DNA from: an uncultured Devosia sp.
GTDB taxonomy: Bacteria > Pseudomonadota > Alphaproteobacteria > Rhizobiales > Devosiaceae
Assembly (NCBI RefSeq): GCF_946479885.1
Contig: NZ_CAMLHM010000002.1
Coordinates: forward strand, 62,001-126,000
Length of the DNA: 64,000 nucleotides
Direction: 5' to 3'
The notes beneath the pieces are model-generated. The model made no database searches. It was not told the origin of the DNA and saw only the letters and a list, made by a program, of their open reading frames with translations. Numbering within the stretch: the first letter of the stretch is position 1; each line of letters begins with the position of its first letter. The translations under genes and the position numbers were made by a program. This document shows, piece by piece, positions 16,673 to 26,204 of the stretch.

Positions 16673-17062
16673 ATGCTTGTACCTACCCCTCCCCAACAGC
16701 CTGGCACCTTTCCCGCATGCCGGGAGGTGAACCAGATGCTCGCACGCATGGGCGACAAATGGACGATCATGACCATCACCATGCTGGTTCAGCAGCCCAG
16801 GCGGTTCAACGAGCTCAAACGCATGATCGGCGGCATTTCCCAGCAGATGCTGACGCGCACGCTCAGATCACTCGAGGGTGATGGCCTGGTACTGCGAAAG
16901 GTGCATCCGAGTATCCCGCCTCAGGTTGAATACAGCCTGACCCCTTTGGGGCATTCGCTGGCGCTGCCATTGATTGGGCTGTCGACCTGGGTTCTGGACA
17001 ATATGGGGGCGATTCAAAGCCATCGCGAGCTGGTAGGTACGACACCGGCAAGCAATCGCTAG
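16673..17062 (+). CDS. HxlR-family winged-helix regulator
   Basis: 129 residues. CREVNQMLARMGDKWTIMTI carries the conserved early Cys and the GxKWt signature. RFNELKRMIGGISQQMLTRT is the recognition helix region, with LTRTLRSLEGDGLVLRKVHP leading into the wing. An earlier ATG at 16619 is in frame, but the family starts near MLVPTPPQQ. It faces the SDR gene, and the shared 92 bp gap must hold both promoters. The single Cys at the dimer interface is the usual sensor in this family. The stop is followed by a small CGGGC/GCCCG hairpin at about 17068. Confidence 0.85.
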   Translation: MLVPTPPQQPGTFPACREVNQMLARMGDKWTIMTITMLVQQPRRFNELKRMIGGISQQMLTRTLRSLEGDGLVLRKVHPSIPPQVEYSLTPLGHSLALPLIGLSTWVLDNMGAIQSHRELVGTTPASNR

Positions 17063-17448
17063 TCCCCGGGCTCCGCCCGCAATCGCGCTCTACTTTCGCG
17101 TCGTCCTTCCCGAATGCCGAAGTCCAACCCATCTCGGGGTTTGCCAGGCTGATCCATCGCGTCGTTCGCCAAGCTTTGGCTGAGGGTATTGATGGCGGAC
17201 TGTAATGCGGCGCGACGGGGCCGATTACGCTAGGTACACATTTGCCTGACCTCTTGCGGCCCCGACCCTGCCCTCCCACTTCGCAGGTCTTAACGGACGA
17301 GAAGCTCAGCGCCGCAGAATCCTGAAAACTAAAGATTACGTTTGTCCAGAATAGGTGGCTGCCCGCCCGACAATAGCAAGAAGTTGCCTGCCCCACTTGC
17401 CCTGCCATTGGCCGCCAACTCGGAGGCAGGCAGGACGTGCCAGCATGG
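17063..17448. other. Intergenic 386 bp without recognisable gene
   Basis: Only short degenerate frames are present. A small hairpin near 17068-17080 could help end the HxlR transcript. Nothing else was distinguished. Confidence 0.4.
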
Positions 17449-17991
17449 TTACCCCACGAAATCGTTGGCAGTGACAACCTTGCCGTATGCGAAAGCAAGC
17501 GCCGCCATGAAGGCAGCGTGGACCTGATCTGCTGGTACGGTCATGCCGTTGAACTCGGCGTCGCGGGTAGCAGTGGCGTCTTCGACAATGGTGACATTGT
17601 AGCCGTGGTCGGCGGCAGCTCGGGCAGTTGCGTCGATGCACATGTGCGTCATGGCGCCAACAATGACCACATCCTCGACACCTAGAGCGTCGAGCCTGGC
17701 CTTCAGATTGGTGTCTCTGAATGCGTTGGGATAGTTCTTTGCCACGACCTGCTCACCGTCGATGGGAGCGACAGCCGAAATGATCTCTGCGCCCGGGGAG
17801 CCGGCGACAAAGAATGGCTCGCCCGCGGGACTCTCATGGCGCACATGGATAACAGGTACTTTCTTGGACCGGGCGTCCTTGATCACCTCAGCCGCCATCT
17901 TCACTGCGGCATCAATGCCAATCAGCGGCCAAGATCCCGAGGTCAGGTAGTCGTTCTGGAGATCTACGACGACGATTGCCTGCTTGTTCAT
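17449..17991 (-). CDS. Isochorismatase-family cysteine hydrolase
   Basis: 180 residues starting MNKQAIVVVDLQNDYLTSGS. The longer frame from 18189 adds a low-quality extension, and AAGGA precedes 17991. The catalytic triad is visible as Asp in VVDLQNDY, Lys in VVAKNYPNAF and Cys in VGAMTHMCIDATAR. The cis-peptide-like VGAMT motif precedes the Cys. The family hydrolyses amides or imides such as nicotinamide, N-carbamoyl compounds and biuret. Its position on the minus strand after the DMF block and its chemoreceptor makes a small amide substrate plausible, but the specificity is not shown. Confidence 0.8.
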   Translation of the reverse strand: MNKQAIVVVDLQNDYLTSGSWPLIGIDAAVKMAAEVIKDARSKKVPVIHVRHESPAGEPFFVAGSPGAEIISAVAPIDGEQVVAKNYPNAFRDTNLKARLDALGVEDVVIVGAMTHMCIDATARAAADHGYNVTIVEDATATRDAEFNGMTVPADQVHAAFMAALAFAYGKVVTANDFVG

Positions 17992-18245
17992 TGGTTCATC
18001 CTTTCCATCTCTTGTCCGCACTGCAACAGGCGACTGCTCGTGTGGAAGAACCTGAAACGCCGGCCAGTCAAAATGCTGCGCTTCATGTCCCGCACCGACC
18101 ATCCAGTGACGGGGCCGTCGGCATCTCTGTGCGCCGCCCATATGCGGCCCTACGGTCCCTCGCGCAACGAGCCTGCCTGCCGCAAGCACGGCCCAATGAG
18201 AGGGTCACGGCAAAATGGTTTGGGAACCCAGTTTGTCAACACGAC

Positions 18246-20669
18246 CTAGAACTCGTTCCAGTCCTGGGATACTGCCACATTGCCGTGGGTGACATAGGAC
18301 TTGGCCGCCTGTTTGACCCTGTCTCGAAGGCCCATGATGTCGATGGACGTCGCAACCACGGACTGCTTGGCTGCTGGCCGACTGTCATCGAGAATGAAGA
18401 TATCCACGATCCGGTCAAGCTCGGAAGCCTGCCCTTCGGTCTGCTCGATGGCGGCGTTGGTTTCTTCTACCAAGGCGGCATTGTGCTGGGTCATCTCATC
18501 CATTTGGCGAACCGCAACGTTCACCTCCTCGATCGCAGAGGCCTGTTCCTTACTATCCTGGGCAATGCCCTCCATCACCACGCTGTTTTCACGAATGCCT
18601 GCGAGGATCGTTTCGAGCTTGGCTGCGGCATCAGCCACCAGCTTGGAGCCGCCAGCCACTTCAGTGGCGCTCTGCTCGATTAGAGCTTTGACATCCGAGG
18701 AGGCGCCAGCAGCGGACTGGGCGAGTCGACGCACTTCGACGGCCACCACCGCAAAGCCCTTGCCGGCATCGCCAGCACGCGCCGCCTCCACCGAAGCGTT
18801 CAGCGCCAACAGGTTAGTCTGGAAAGCAATATCGTCGATCAACCCGATGATATTGGAGATTTTGGCCGAGGAACTGGTAATCCTTTCCATCGCACCGGTG
18901 GCCTGACGCATGACAGCGCCACCCTCTTCAGCGGTCCGGGATACCGTTTGCGACTTGCCGCTCGCAGCTTCGGCCTTCTGGGCATTGGTCAGCACGGTGG
19001 CCGCCAACTGCTCCATGGTTGCCGAGGTTTCCTCAATGGTCGCGGCCTGCTTGGTAGTGCGTTCGGACAGATCGTTCGCCCCTGCCAGGATTTCGCCCGT
19101 CGCAGTGCGCACGCCACGCGAGGTGCGGCGCAACTGGCCCACTATGTCGGTCAGCTTGTCTGCCACAGCATTGGTATCGTCCTTGAGCTTGGCGAAGGCG
19201 CCTTGATAGGTGCCGTTGACCCGTTGGGTCAGATTAGTTTCCGCCAGCGAACCAAGGACCCGGCCGGTCTCTTCCAGCCCGCGTTCCACCTTCTCGACCA
19301 GAGAATTGACCGAACTGGCAAGCGAATTGAGTTCGGCGTCCGGGAATTCGGCATCAACGCGCCTGGAGAAATCGCCGGCTATCGCGGAGTCGACCACATT
19401 GCCGAACGCCCGTTGCAACTCCCCCATCATTGTGCGGCGTGCTTCTTCATCGGCAATGATCCTCACCGCCTCGGCCTTGCTCATATCCTGCACCTTGATT
19501 GCATTCTCGCGGAACACTTCCACAGTGCGAGCCATGGTACCCATCTCGTCCAGGCGTTTTGTATCTCCCACTTGGACCGTCAAGTTGCCTTTAGACAACT
19601 CATCCATGGTTTGGGAAAGACGCGCTATTGGCCGCCGAACGATGGCAAGAGAGGTGACAAGGATAACCCCCAGGCTGACTAGGAGGATGACTAACCCCCC
19701 GATGATGGCTACCTGCATCTGCTCCCAGACAGGATTCTGAAAGACAGAAGCGGGAATATCGAGAACCGCCGCCCAGGTCTTGTTCATGCCCGGAGCGGTG
19801 AATGGATAGATCACACGAACCGTGCCGTCGGGCATGTCTTCTATGACCCGCATATTGCCGTCCGCCAGCGCCTGCGTAACAAGATCGGCGCCTGGATCGG
19901 CATAGGGGGTAATAAGTTTGTCGCTATCGGGATGGGCCAGCCAGTCGCCATTACTGGCGATCAGCATTACCTTGCCATCCTCGAACGGATGGAGCTCGGC
20001 GAGCAGCGCCGTCAGGTCATTGAGCCTGATATCGACCCCAGCAATACCGACGATTTGCTCGTTCACCGTGACCGGAGCCGCAATCGAGGTCAGCAACTCA
20101 TTCTCAGCCCCGAGATAGGGTGAAGTTACTATCTGCGTCTTCTCCGTCAGTGGCGCGATATAGTACTCATCGTCGGGTTTGATCGACCAGGTCGAGAACT
20201 CCATCTCCCCCGCATCGTCCTTTGTCCAATAGGGAGTGAACACGCCCTCGGCATTCGTACCTTCCGTCCCCGTGAGCAGCTTGGGCGCGGCTGGGTCGGG
20301 CAGCTCCATCATCCACGAACCGAAGACGAAATCATATTGCGGCGCGACCTGCCGCAGCAGCGCGACAACGTCGGTACGCGTCTTGGACCCCTCCGCCATG
20401 TAGCCGGCAATGCTGGCCGACAGCGTGGCGCCAGCGGATGTCGCCACCGACATCTTCACCGCCACCTGACTGGCCACGCCAGCCGCCACTTCCGTCGCCA
20501 GCGCCATCACCTGGCTTTCGGTGCGGGCTTTGGCGGACCACACATTGAGCGCCGTGTACGCCAAAAGTACAGAAGCTATGGAGATGCCAGAAACAAGCAC
20601 GAGCTTGGTTGATATCGAGTTGCGTAACACGAATTTCTGCCTTCGATGAATTGAATCACTTTCTGGCAA
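18246..20669 (-). CDS. Methyl-accepting chemotaxis protein with periplasmic Cache domain
   Basis: 807 residues. TM1 is at about 20-42 ([20 protein letters not shown]). A periplasmic double-Cache sensor spans about 45-320 ([58 protein letters not shown]). TM2 is at about 323-347, followed by two HAMP-like segments and a signalling domain whose tip reads [20 protein letters not shown] and [19 protein letters not shown]. The last five residues, DWNEF, look like the CheR/CheB-docking pentapeptide of high-abundance receptors. It lies downstream of the ABC importer of the dimethylformamidase block, separated by a 175 bp AT-rich gap with its own likely promoter. It may sense the imported compound or an amine product. 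Confidence 0.9.
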   Translation of the reverse strand: MPESDSIHRRQKFVLRNSISTKLVLVSGISIASVLLAYTALNVWSAKARTESQVMALATEVAAGVASQVAVKMSVATSAGATLSASIAGYMAEGSKTRTDVVALLRQVAPQYDFVFGSWMMELPDPAAPKLLTGTEGTNAEGVFTPYWTKDDAGEMEFSTWSIKPDDEYYIAPLTEKTQIVTSPYLGAENELLTSIAAPVTVNEQIVGIAGVDIRLNDLTALLAELHPFEDGKVMLIASNGDWLAHPDSDKLITPYADPGADLVTQALADGNMRVIEDMPDGTVRVIYPFTAPGMNKTWAAVLDIPASVFQNPVWEQMQVAIIGGLVILLVSLGVILVTSLAIVRRPIARLSQTMDELSKGNLTVQVGDTKRLDEMGTMARTVEVFRENAIKVQDMSKAEAVRIIADEEARRTMMGELQRAFGNVVDSAIAGDFSRRVDAEFPDAELNSLASSVNSLVEKVERGLEETGRVLGSLAETNLTQRVNGTYQGAFAKLKDDTNAVADKLTDIVGQLRRTSRGVRTATGEILAGANDLSERTTKQAATIEETSATMEQLAATVLTNAQKAEAASGKSQTVSRTAEEGGAVMRQATGAMERITSSSAKISNIIGLIDDIAFQTNLLALNASVEAARAGDAGKGFAVVAVEVRRLAQSAAGASSDVKALIEQSATEVAGGSKLVADAAAKLETILAGIRENSVVMEGIAQDSKEQASAIEEVNVAVRQMDEMTQHNAALVEETNAAIEQTEGQASELDRIVDIFILDDSRPAAKQSVVATSIDIMGLRDRVKQAAKSYVTHGNVAVSQDWNEF

Positions 20670-20844
20670 AATAATAGAACATACTTTACAACAAATATTT
20701 AAAATTGATACGAAAAAAATACACTATTAGTGAACACAGAGCCGCAAATTTATACTGCTCACTGCATCTATATTGGCTCAATGCTCGGTATAGCTATTTT
20801 CTATCCAACAATTACTGACTTTGAGGGTCAGGCTCAACTGCCCC

Positions 20845-22647
20845 TTACGCTACAGCAAATGAAAATCTGGGCGTGTCCGCCAGCAGTCTTTGGGTTTCGT
20901 CTGCAGTAGGCGAATGTAGGACATCCTCCACTTTTCCGAATTCCACAATGCGTCCGCTCTGCATTACTGCAACATCTTGTGCGATGTTTTTCGCCACCGC
21001 CAGGTTGTGAGTGACGAACAGCATCGCTAGGTTTCGGTCGTGCCGCAGTTGGGTGAGCAGCTCCACCACTACGGCTTGAACGGACACGTCGAGTGCCGAG
21101 GTAACTTCGTCGCAGATCAGCAATTCGGGACCGACGATCAAGGCGCGTGCGATGGCTACGCGTTGCCGTTGCCCTCCAGAAAGTTGCTGCGGATAGCGAT
21201 CTGCCGAAGTGGAGGGCAGCGATACCTCGTCAAGTGCCGCCAGCACCCTACGGCGAGCTTCGGTGCTCGACGTCGGCTCAAACTGTTGCAGAGCCATCGC
21301 CACCGACTGGCCGATAGTTCTTCTAGGATTGAGGGAGGCGTAGGGGTTCTGGAAAATGTACTGAATTCGGCGACGCTGATGGAGCGAGCGCTCCGATGCA
21401 TGGGGAGGCACCAGTTCGCCATCGAAAAGGACCTGTCCTCTTTGATCCCGGTGAAGACCGGCAAGGCAGCGCGCCGTCGTCGTCTTGCCGGAACCGGATT
21501 CTCCCACCAGTGCGACGCAGCTTCCGCGGCGAATTGAGAAAGAAAGACCTTTCAGAATCTGGGTGGGCCCGTAGAAAGCTCCCAAATCAGACACCTCTAA
21601 GGCGACGGAAAGCTCCTCCGTCGATCTATGTTCCGCCGGTCGAACTGAGGGTGGAACTGCGCGGATTTCGTTTGCCCTGACACAGTGGACGGTTTGGCCC
21701 ACCCGAATTTCTGTAACTGGCGGAAATGCTACCGCGCAGCGATGTTCGGCGTAGGTGCATCGGGGAGCAAACGAGCATCCCGGCGGACGATGGGATGGCT
21801 CCGGGGCACTGCCCGGTATTCCCGTTACGGCAGTATCCCGGTCGAGATCGGGCACAGCCTCAATGAGGGCGCGGGTATAGGGGTGCGCCGGGCTGGAAAG
21901 CACCTGAGCGGTGGTACCCAGTTCCACTATTTGTCCAGAGTACATTACCGCGATGCGGTCGCAGAGCGCCCCAACCACTGCGAGGTCATGGCTGACATAG
22001 ATAGCCGCGACGGCGTGCTCCTTGCAGAGGCCGCGGATAGTGTCGAGCACGTGGGATTGGGTCGTGACATCAAGGCCAGTCGTCGGCTCATCCATCACGA
22101 TGACACGGGGGCGATTGGCAAACGCCATGGCGATTCCGACACGTTGTTGCTGCCCGCCGGACAGTTGATGCGGGTAGGCACGAAGAAATGCCGGCGAATC
22201 CGGGAGCTTCACCAACCGCAGCAGTTCGAGCAGCCTATCCTCTGTTGCGGAACGTGGGTCAGCAAAGCATTCGGCCAACTGGGTTCCGATACGCAGGATT
22301 GGGTTGAGCGCCGTCCCGGGGTCCTGTGGTATCAACGAAACGAGCCGTCCTCGAACCTGCTGCAGTGCTCCAGCACGCAGCGACAAGACCTCCTGCCCGT
22401 CAATCCTAACGGAGCCACCGCTAATCTTCAGCCCTTTTCGGCAGTAGGCCAGCAAGGCGAGGCCGACCGTGGTCTTGCCAGAGCCAGACTCACCAACCAG
22501 ACCAAGAATTTCCCCAGGAACAAGCCCCAACGACACGGATTTGACGATATCTACGTCGCTTCCGGCGACCGACACACGCAGATCGCAGACTTCCAACGCC
22601 AACCGGGTGGCACCAGATTCAGGCATTTCCTTGCGGTCCTCGGTCAT
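20845..22647 (-). CDS. ABC importer ATPase, fused DppD-DppF type
   Basis: 600 residues with two complete ATPase halves. The first has Walker A GLVGESGSGKTTVG, signature LSGGQQQRVGIA and Walker B RVIVMDEPTTGLD. A Cys-rich oligopeptide-type C-terminal motif follows (RPPGCSFAPRCTYAEHRCAV). The second half has ALVGESGSGKTTTA, LSGGQRQRVAIARAL and LLICDEVTSALD. This GsiA-like duplication powers Dpp/Opp-type import. The ATG overlaps the stop of the upstream permease (ATGA), showing translational coupling. Together with 22644-26130 it forms one transporter. It is the last gene before the chemoreceptor. Confidence 0.93.
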   Translation of the reverse strand: MTEDRKEMPESGATRLALEVCDLRVSVAGSDVDIVKSVSLGLVPGEILGLVGESGSGKTTVGLALLAYCRKGLKISGGSVRIDGQEVLSLRAGALQQVRGRLVSLIPQDPGTALNPILRIGTQLAECFADPRSATEDRLLELLRLVKLPDSPAFLRAYPHQLSGGQQQRVGIAMAFANRPRVIVMDEPTTGLDVTTQSHVLDTIRGLCKEHAVAAIYVSHDLAVVGALCDRIAVMYSGQIVELGTTAQVLSSPAHPYTRALIEAVPDLDRDTAVTGIPGSAPEPSHRPPGCSFAPRCTYAEHRCAVAFPPVTEIRVGQTVHCVRANEIRAVPPSVRPAEHRSTEELSVALEVSDLGAFYGPTQILKGLSFSIRRGSCVALVGESGSGKTTTARCLAGLHRDQRGQVLFDGELVPPHASERSLHQRRRIQYIFQNPYASLNPRRTIGQSVAMALQQFEPTSSTEARRRVLAALDEVSLPSTSADRYPQQLSGGQRQRVAIARALIVGPELLICDEVTSALDVSVQAVVVELLTQLRHDRNLAMLFVTHNLAVAKNIAQDVAVMQSGRIVEFGKVEDVLHSPTADETQRLLADTPRFSFAVA

Positions 22648-23582
22648 TGCTTCGCCTCGTTGTTGCCAGAACCGACGATTTTTTCAGCAGTGGCCGGTAG
22701 TTCGATCTCCTCGACAGGAAGTGCTGGCTTTGCAGGTCGGCTTCTGGTGAGCGCGTCGGTAAAAACGTTGGTTCCGATCGTCAAAATCGCCAGAATAAAC
22801 ACCGGTGCCGCGACCGCCCATGGGTTGGCGAGCATGCCAATTCGATTTTCGTTGATCATCATGCCCCAGTCCGGAGCGGACGGGTCGGCCATCAATCCAA
22901 GAAAACCCAGTCCCGCGATCAGGGCAATTGAATAGGTAAAGCGCAATCCGAGTTCCACCATCAGGGGCGCGGTCAGGTTGGGCAGGATTTCGCGGGTGAT
23001 AATTCGACGCGTTGAGACGCCAATGGCTTCGGCGTAGCGGATGTAGTCCTCCTCCGACACGCGAAGCGCGACCGATCGCATCACTCGAGCCACTTGAGGG
23101 ACATGAATTGCTGCGACCAAAATCGCGATCAGCCAGGGTTTCGGGCCGAGGATGCTAAGGAATAGCAAAGCCAGAACCGTCTGGGGGAAAGCCATCGCGA
23201 CATCAAGCAACCGCATGATGATATCGTCGACAGTGCCCTTGAGGTATCCGCCGATGATCCCCAGCAAGGTGCCGATGAGGACACCTGCCAAGGTAGCAAC
23301 AGCTGACAGGCCTAGAATTTGCATGCCGCCCCAAAGAACGCGCGACAGCACGTCGCGGCCAATGAGGTCTGTGCCAAGAAGCGCGTATGAGGAGGGCAGA
23401 TCAAAGGGCGCGCCAACGAAATCGAAGGGCGACACAGGGGCGACCAGAGGGCCGATGAGGGCCCCTGCGACGATCACCAGTCCGACGGCCAGCCCCACGG
23501 CGCCGGCCTTCAGATCGCGGAACCATCGCCAGGATGCGCTGAGCACGCTCACCCCACCCGTCCTGTTCAGGTCGATTGCCAT
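22644..23582 (-). CDS. ABC importer permease, DppC type
   Basis: 312 residues from MAIDLNRTGG at 23582; the longer frame is spurious because the family begins here. Hydrophobic segments start at AGAVGLAVGLVIVAGALIGP. LLGTDLIGRDVLSRVLWGG is the DppC-specific N-terminal motif, and EAIGVSTRRIITREILPNLT is the EAA loop that contacts the ATPase. It overlaps the end of the DppB-type permease by 16 bp. It forms the transmembrane channel with that partner and probably carries small amides or peptides, given the dimethylformamidase genes upstream. Confidence 0.92.
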   Translation of the reverse strand: MAIDLNRTGGVSVLSASWRWFRDLKAGAVGLAVGLVIVAGALIGPLVAPVSPFDFVGAPFDLPSSYALLGTDLIGRDVLSRVLWGGMQILGLSAVATLAGVLIGTLLGIIGGYLKGTVDDIIMRLLDVAMAFPQTVLALLFLSILGPKPWLIAILVAAIHVPQVARVMRSVALRVSEEDYIRYAEAIGVSTRRIITREILPNLTAPLMVELGLRFTYSIALIAGLGFLGLMADPSAPDWGMMINENRIGMLANPWAVAAPVFILAILTIGTNVFTDALTRSRPAKPALPVEEIELPATAEKIVGSGNNEAKQ

Positions 23583-24568
23583 TGGCGTGCGCTCATCTTT
23601 GGATTGAGTAACATTGCGATCAAATCGGCCAGAATATTGAGCAGCACATAAACTGCCGCCAGCAGCAGGACGATCAGCTGGATCACCGGAACATCCCGAG
23701 CCACGATGGCCTCCAGCAAGCCCTGGCCTACGCCGGGATATCCGAAGACGAATTCCACCAGCACGACGCCACCCGCGAGATAGGCAAGCGTAAGCGCCAC
23801 GACCTGGACAACTGGTGCGAGGGCATTGAGGAGGACGTGAACAAAGGTCAGCCTGAGGGCGCCGACTCCCTTTAGCCGCGCCATTTCGATGTACTCGCTG
23901 CCCAAAACCTCGATCACCGATGCGCGTGTCATTCGATACAGGTAGGGGAAGCACACCACCGAGAGGGTCAAAACCGGCAGCACGAGTATGATCGGATTTT
24001 GCATGACAGAGGTGCCCGGTGGAACGAGCGACACAGCAGGCAGAAGATGAAACACCGATGTCGAGAGAAGCAGGATCAAAAGGATGCCGACAACGAATTC
24101 GGGCAGCGCTGCAAGAGCCAGGGCGATGGTTGAAATCCCGGTGTCCACGAAGCGCCCAGAATACATAGCAGCCACAACCCCGAGCGTTATGGAGAGCGGG
24201 AAGCTGATGACTGCGGTCAGCGCCAGCAACACAGCCGAGTTGAGAACGCGCGGATAAACGACGTCAGATACCTCGTTCCCGCTCACCAAGGACTGCCCCG
24301 GATCACCGGTCAGTATCCCGGAAAGCCACGACCAGAACTGCACCAACAAAGGTTGGTCGAGGTGCAGTTCTGACCGGATTTGCTGCAGGCGTTCAGGTGT
24401 CGCGTTGCGGCCCAGCACGGCTTGCGCCGCATCCCCGGGCAATACTTGGGTCGCGAGAAAAACCACAACGCAGACCGCGAAGAGTGTCAGCACGCCCAAA
24501 AAGAGGCGCCGAGCGGCGAAGCTCATAAGCGGATGCTGTGCTATGGTCTTTCTGCTCTCCTGCGTCAC
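23567..24568 (-). CDS. ABC importer permease, DppB type
   Basis: About 333 residues. A GTG at 24568 overlaps the stop of the binding-protein gene; the frame also extends to 24589, and an internal ATG (MSFAARRLFLGVLTLFAVCV) at about 24526 is possible. Six hydrophobic segments are seen. Family motifs are FLATQVLPGDAAQAVLG near the N-terminus and the EAA loop EYIEMARLKGVGALRLTFVH, then VVLVEFVFGYPGVGQGLLEA. It partners the DppC-type permease to form the inner-membrane pore. The tight overlaps show it is part of the same operon as 24565-26130. Confidence 0.92.
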   Translation of the reverse strand: MTQESRKTIAQHPLMSFAARRLFLGVLTLFAVCVVVFLATQVLPGDAAQAVLGRNATPERLQQIRSELHLDQPLLVQFWSWLSGILTGDPGQSLVSGNEVSDVVYPRVLNSAVLLALTAVISFPLSITLGVVAAMYSGRFVDTGISTIALALAALPEFVVGILLILLLSTSVFHLLPAVSLVPPGTSVMQNPIILVLPVLTLSVVCFPYLYRMTRASVIEVLGSEYIEMARLKGVGALRLTFVHVLLNALAPVVQVVALTLAYLAGGVVLVEFVFGYPGVGQGLLEAIVARDVPVIQLIVLLLAAVYVLLNILADLIAMLLNPKMSARQWQST

Positions 24569-26130
24569 GACAGCCACACAGACTTCCACGCGAAATGCCC
24601 CATCGCGTAGCCGGTGCGGGCCTGGGTGAGCCCCTCCACGTTGCTCGCTAGAAGATCGACGATCTTGTTGAAGGACGGAATGATGTACCCACCGTCTTCG
24701 AAATCAATCTTCTGGAGATCGTGGACAATCTCCTTTCGCAGGCCCGGGTCGACTGTCCCCACGGCCTGGTTATAGAGATTGGTGTACTGTTCGTTGCCCC
24801 AATGGGTCTCATTGAACCAGGCGCCGGGCATATGGCATTCGGCGATCTGGGGCAGGTAGGGAAAATGCAACCAGAAATCTTGGGCAAAAGTCCATTGGAG
24901 ATACTGGTCACCGTAAAAGACGTCCGGCGTCACTTGCCGCACAGAAACCGTTACGCCCGCATCTCGCGCCTGTCGCGCGAATACCTGCGCCATCTGCGTA
25001 ACGCCGTTGGCGAAGTCCGAAGTAACGAGCTCAATCGCGAGGTTTTCCTCGCCTGCCTGTTTGAGCAGGAACTTGGCCTGATCGACGTCCCGCGTTCTTT
25101 GCAGGGACGTGTCGTGGAAGGGGTCCCAGCGGGAGAACACGTCGTTGCCCACTTCACCATAGCCGCTGAGGGCTATGTCGATCATCTGCTGACGATCGAC
25201 GAGGAGGCGGAAGGCCTTGCGAACTTCGGGCTTGTCGAAGGGGGGCTGATCGACACGCATCGTGAACGGAGTCCATTGCCCAGGCTCGGAAACCAGGGCC
25301 TTGATGGCGCCGCCCGTACCAACCTGGCGGACCAGTGAGAGCGGGGCCGCGGCAAGTGCATCTACCTGCTGGCTCTGCAGGGCGTTGTACGCCGCCACGT
25401 CTGACGCGAATGACGTGATCGTCAGCGTGTCGATATGGGGGGCATCGCCGTAATAGTCATCAAACCGTACGAAGATGCTCTGCTGCCCCGCAGTAAAGCT
25501 CTGGAACTTGAACGGCCCGGTGCCGACGGGATTGGACGGGTCGAAGCCTTCAGGCACGATCGCATAGTAGACCGCCGAACAGATACTTTCTGGAAAGACC
25601 GCAAAGGGCACCTTCATGGGTATCCTGAGCGTCAGATCGTCAACCACCTGCATGTTGTCGATATCGAGCGGCGCCAGGGTAATGGACCCGACAAGTGGTG
25701 CTTCAGGGTTGATGATACGCTGGAAGGTATAGGCCACGTCTTTCGCCGTCAGCGGCTTTCCGTCATGAAACTTGACGCCACTGCGCAGCCTGATGGTCCA
25801 TTCGGTTGCGTCAGCGTTGGACTCCATGGACTCCGCAAGAGCGTTTTTCATGCTGGCATCCGCCTGCATCTCGACCAGCGGCTCATAGAGCGCCAGGGCG
25901 CGCGCGAAGTCTTGCTGGACCACACCCGAATGCGGATCCAGGGTTTCTGCCGGCGTCGCACCAAGAAAGGCGACCCGCAGATTGCCACCTGGTTTTGGCA
26001 CCGGACTTTGGCCAAAGGCCGAGAGGCCCGAGGACGCGCCGAGAGCGAGCCCCGCCCCGCCAATCAAGCCTCCCCGCAAAACGTCGCGCCGCGAGATTCC
26101 TATAAGTCGTGAATTCTGATCATTCGACAT
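24565..26130 (-). CDS. Dpp/Opp-type substrate-binding protein, Tat-exported
   Basis: 521 residues. The N-terminus SRRDVLRGGLIGGAGLALGA is a twin-arginine signal peptide. The mature protein is a class-C periplasmic binding protein: ATPAETLDPHSGVVQQDFAR, WTIRLRSGVKFHDGKPLTAK and NPVGTGPFKFQSFTAGQQ are the family landmarks. Length is as expected (about 500-540). It starts 75 bp after the large subunit of dimethylformamidase, so the enzyme and the importer are probably one operon. The ligand is unknown. Candidates are DMF-like amides, or small peptides, with the importer only co-opted. Its family usually binds peptides, nickel chelates or opines. Confidence 0.9.
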   Translation of the reverse strand: MSNDQNSRLIGISRRDVLRGGLIGGAGLALGASSGLSAFGQSPVPKPGGNLRVAFLGATPAETLDPHSGVVQQDFARALALYEPLVEMQADASMKNALAESMESNADATEWTIRLRSGVKFHDGKPLTAKDVAYTFQRIINPEAPLVGSITLAPLDIDNMQVVDDLTLRIPMKVPFAVFPESICSAVYYAIVPEGFDPSNPVGTGPFKFQSFTAGQQSIFVRFDDYYGDAPHIDTLTITSFASDVAAYNALQSQQVDALAAAPLSLVRQVGTGGAIKALVSEPGQWTPFTMRVDQPPFDKPEVRKAFRLLVDRQQMIDIALSGYGEVGNDVFSRWDPFHDTSLQRTRDVDQAKFLLKQAGEENLAIELVTSDFANGVTQMAQVFARQARDAGVTVSVRQVTPDVFYGDQYLQWTFAQDFWLHFPYLPQIAECHMPGAWFNETHWGNEQYTNLYNQAVGTVDPGLRKEIVHDLQKIDFEDGGYIIPSFNKIVDLLASNVEGLTQARTGYAMGHFAWKSVWLS

Positions 26131-26204
26131 TTCGTTCTCCTTGGCGGTTTCAATTCCAACCGGCTATCAGGCTATTTCAGTCACTTTCGTAGGTCGCGTC
26201 GCAC

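Noticed and set aside
18000..18189. N-terminal extension of the cysteine hydrolase to 18189
   Set aside because: The extension lacks family likeness; the ribosome-binding site and the family start both place the ATG at 17991.
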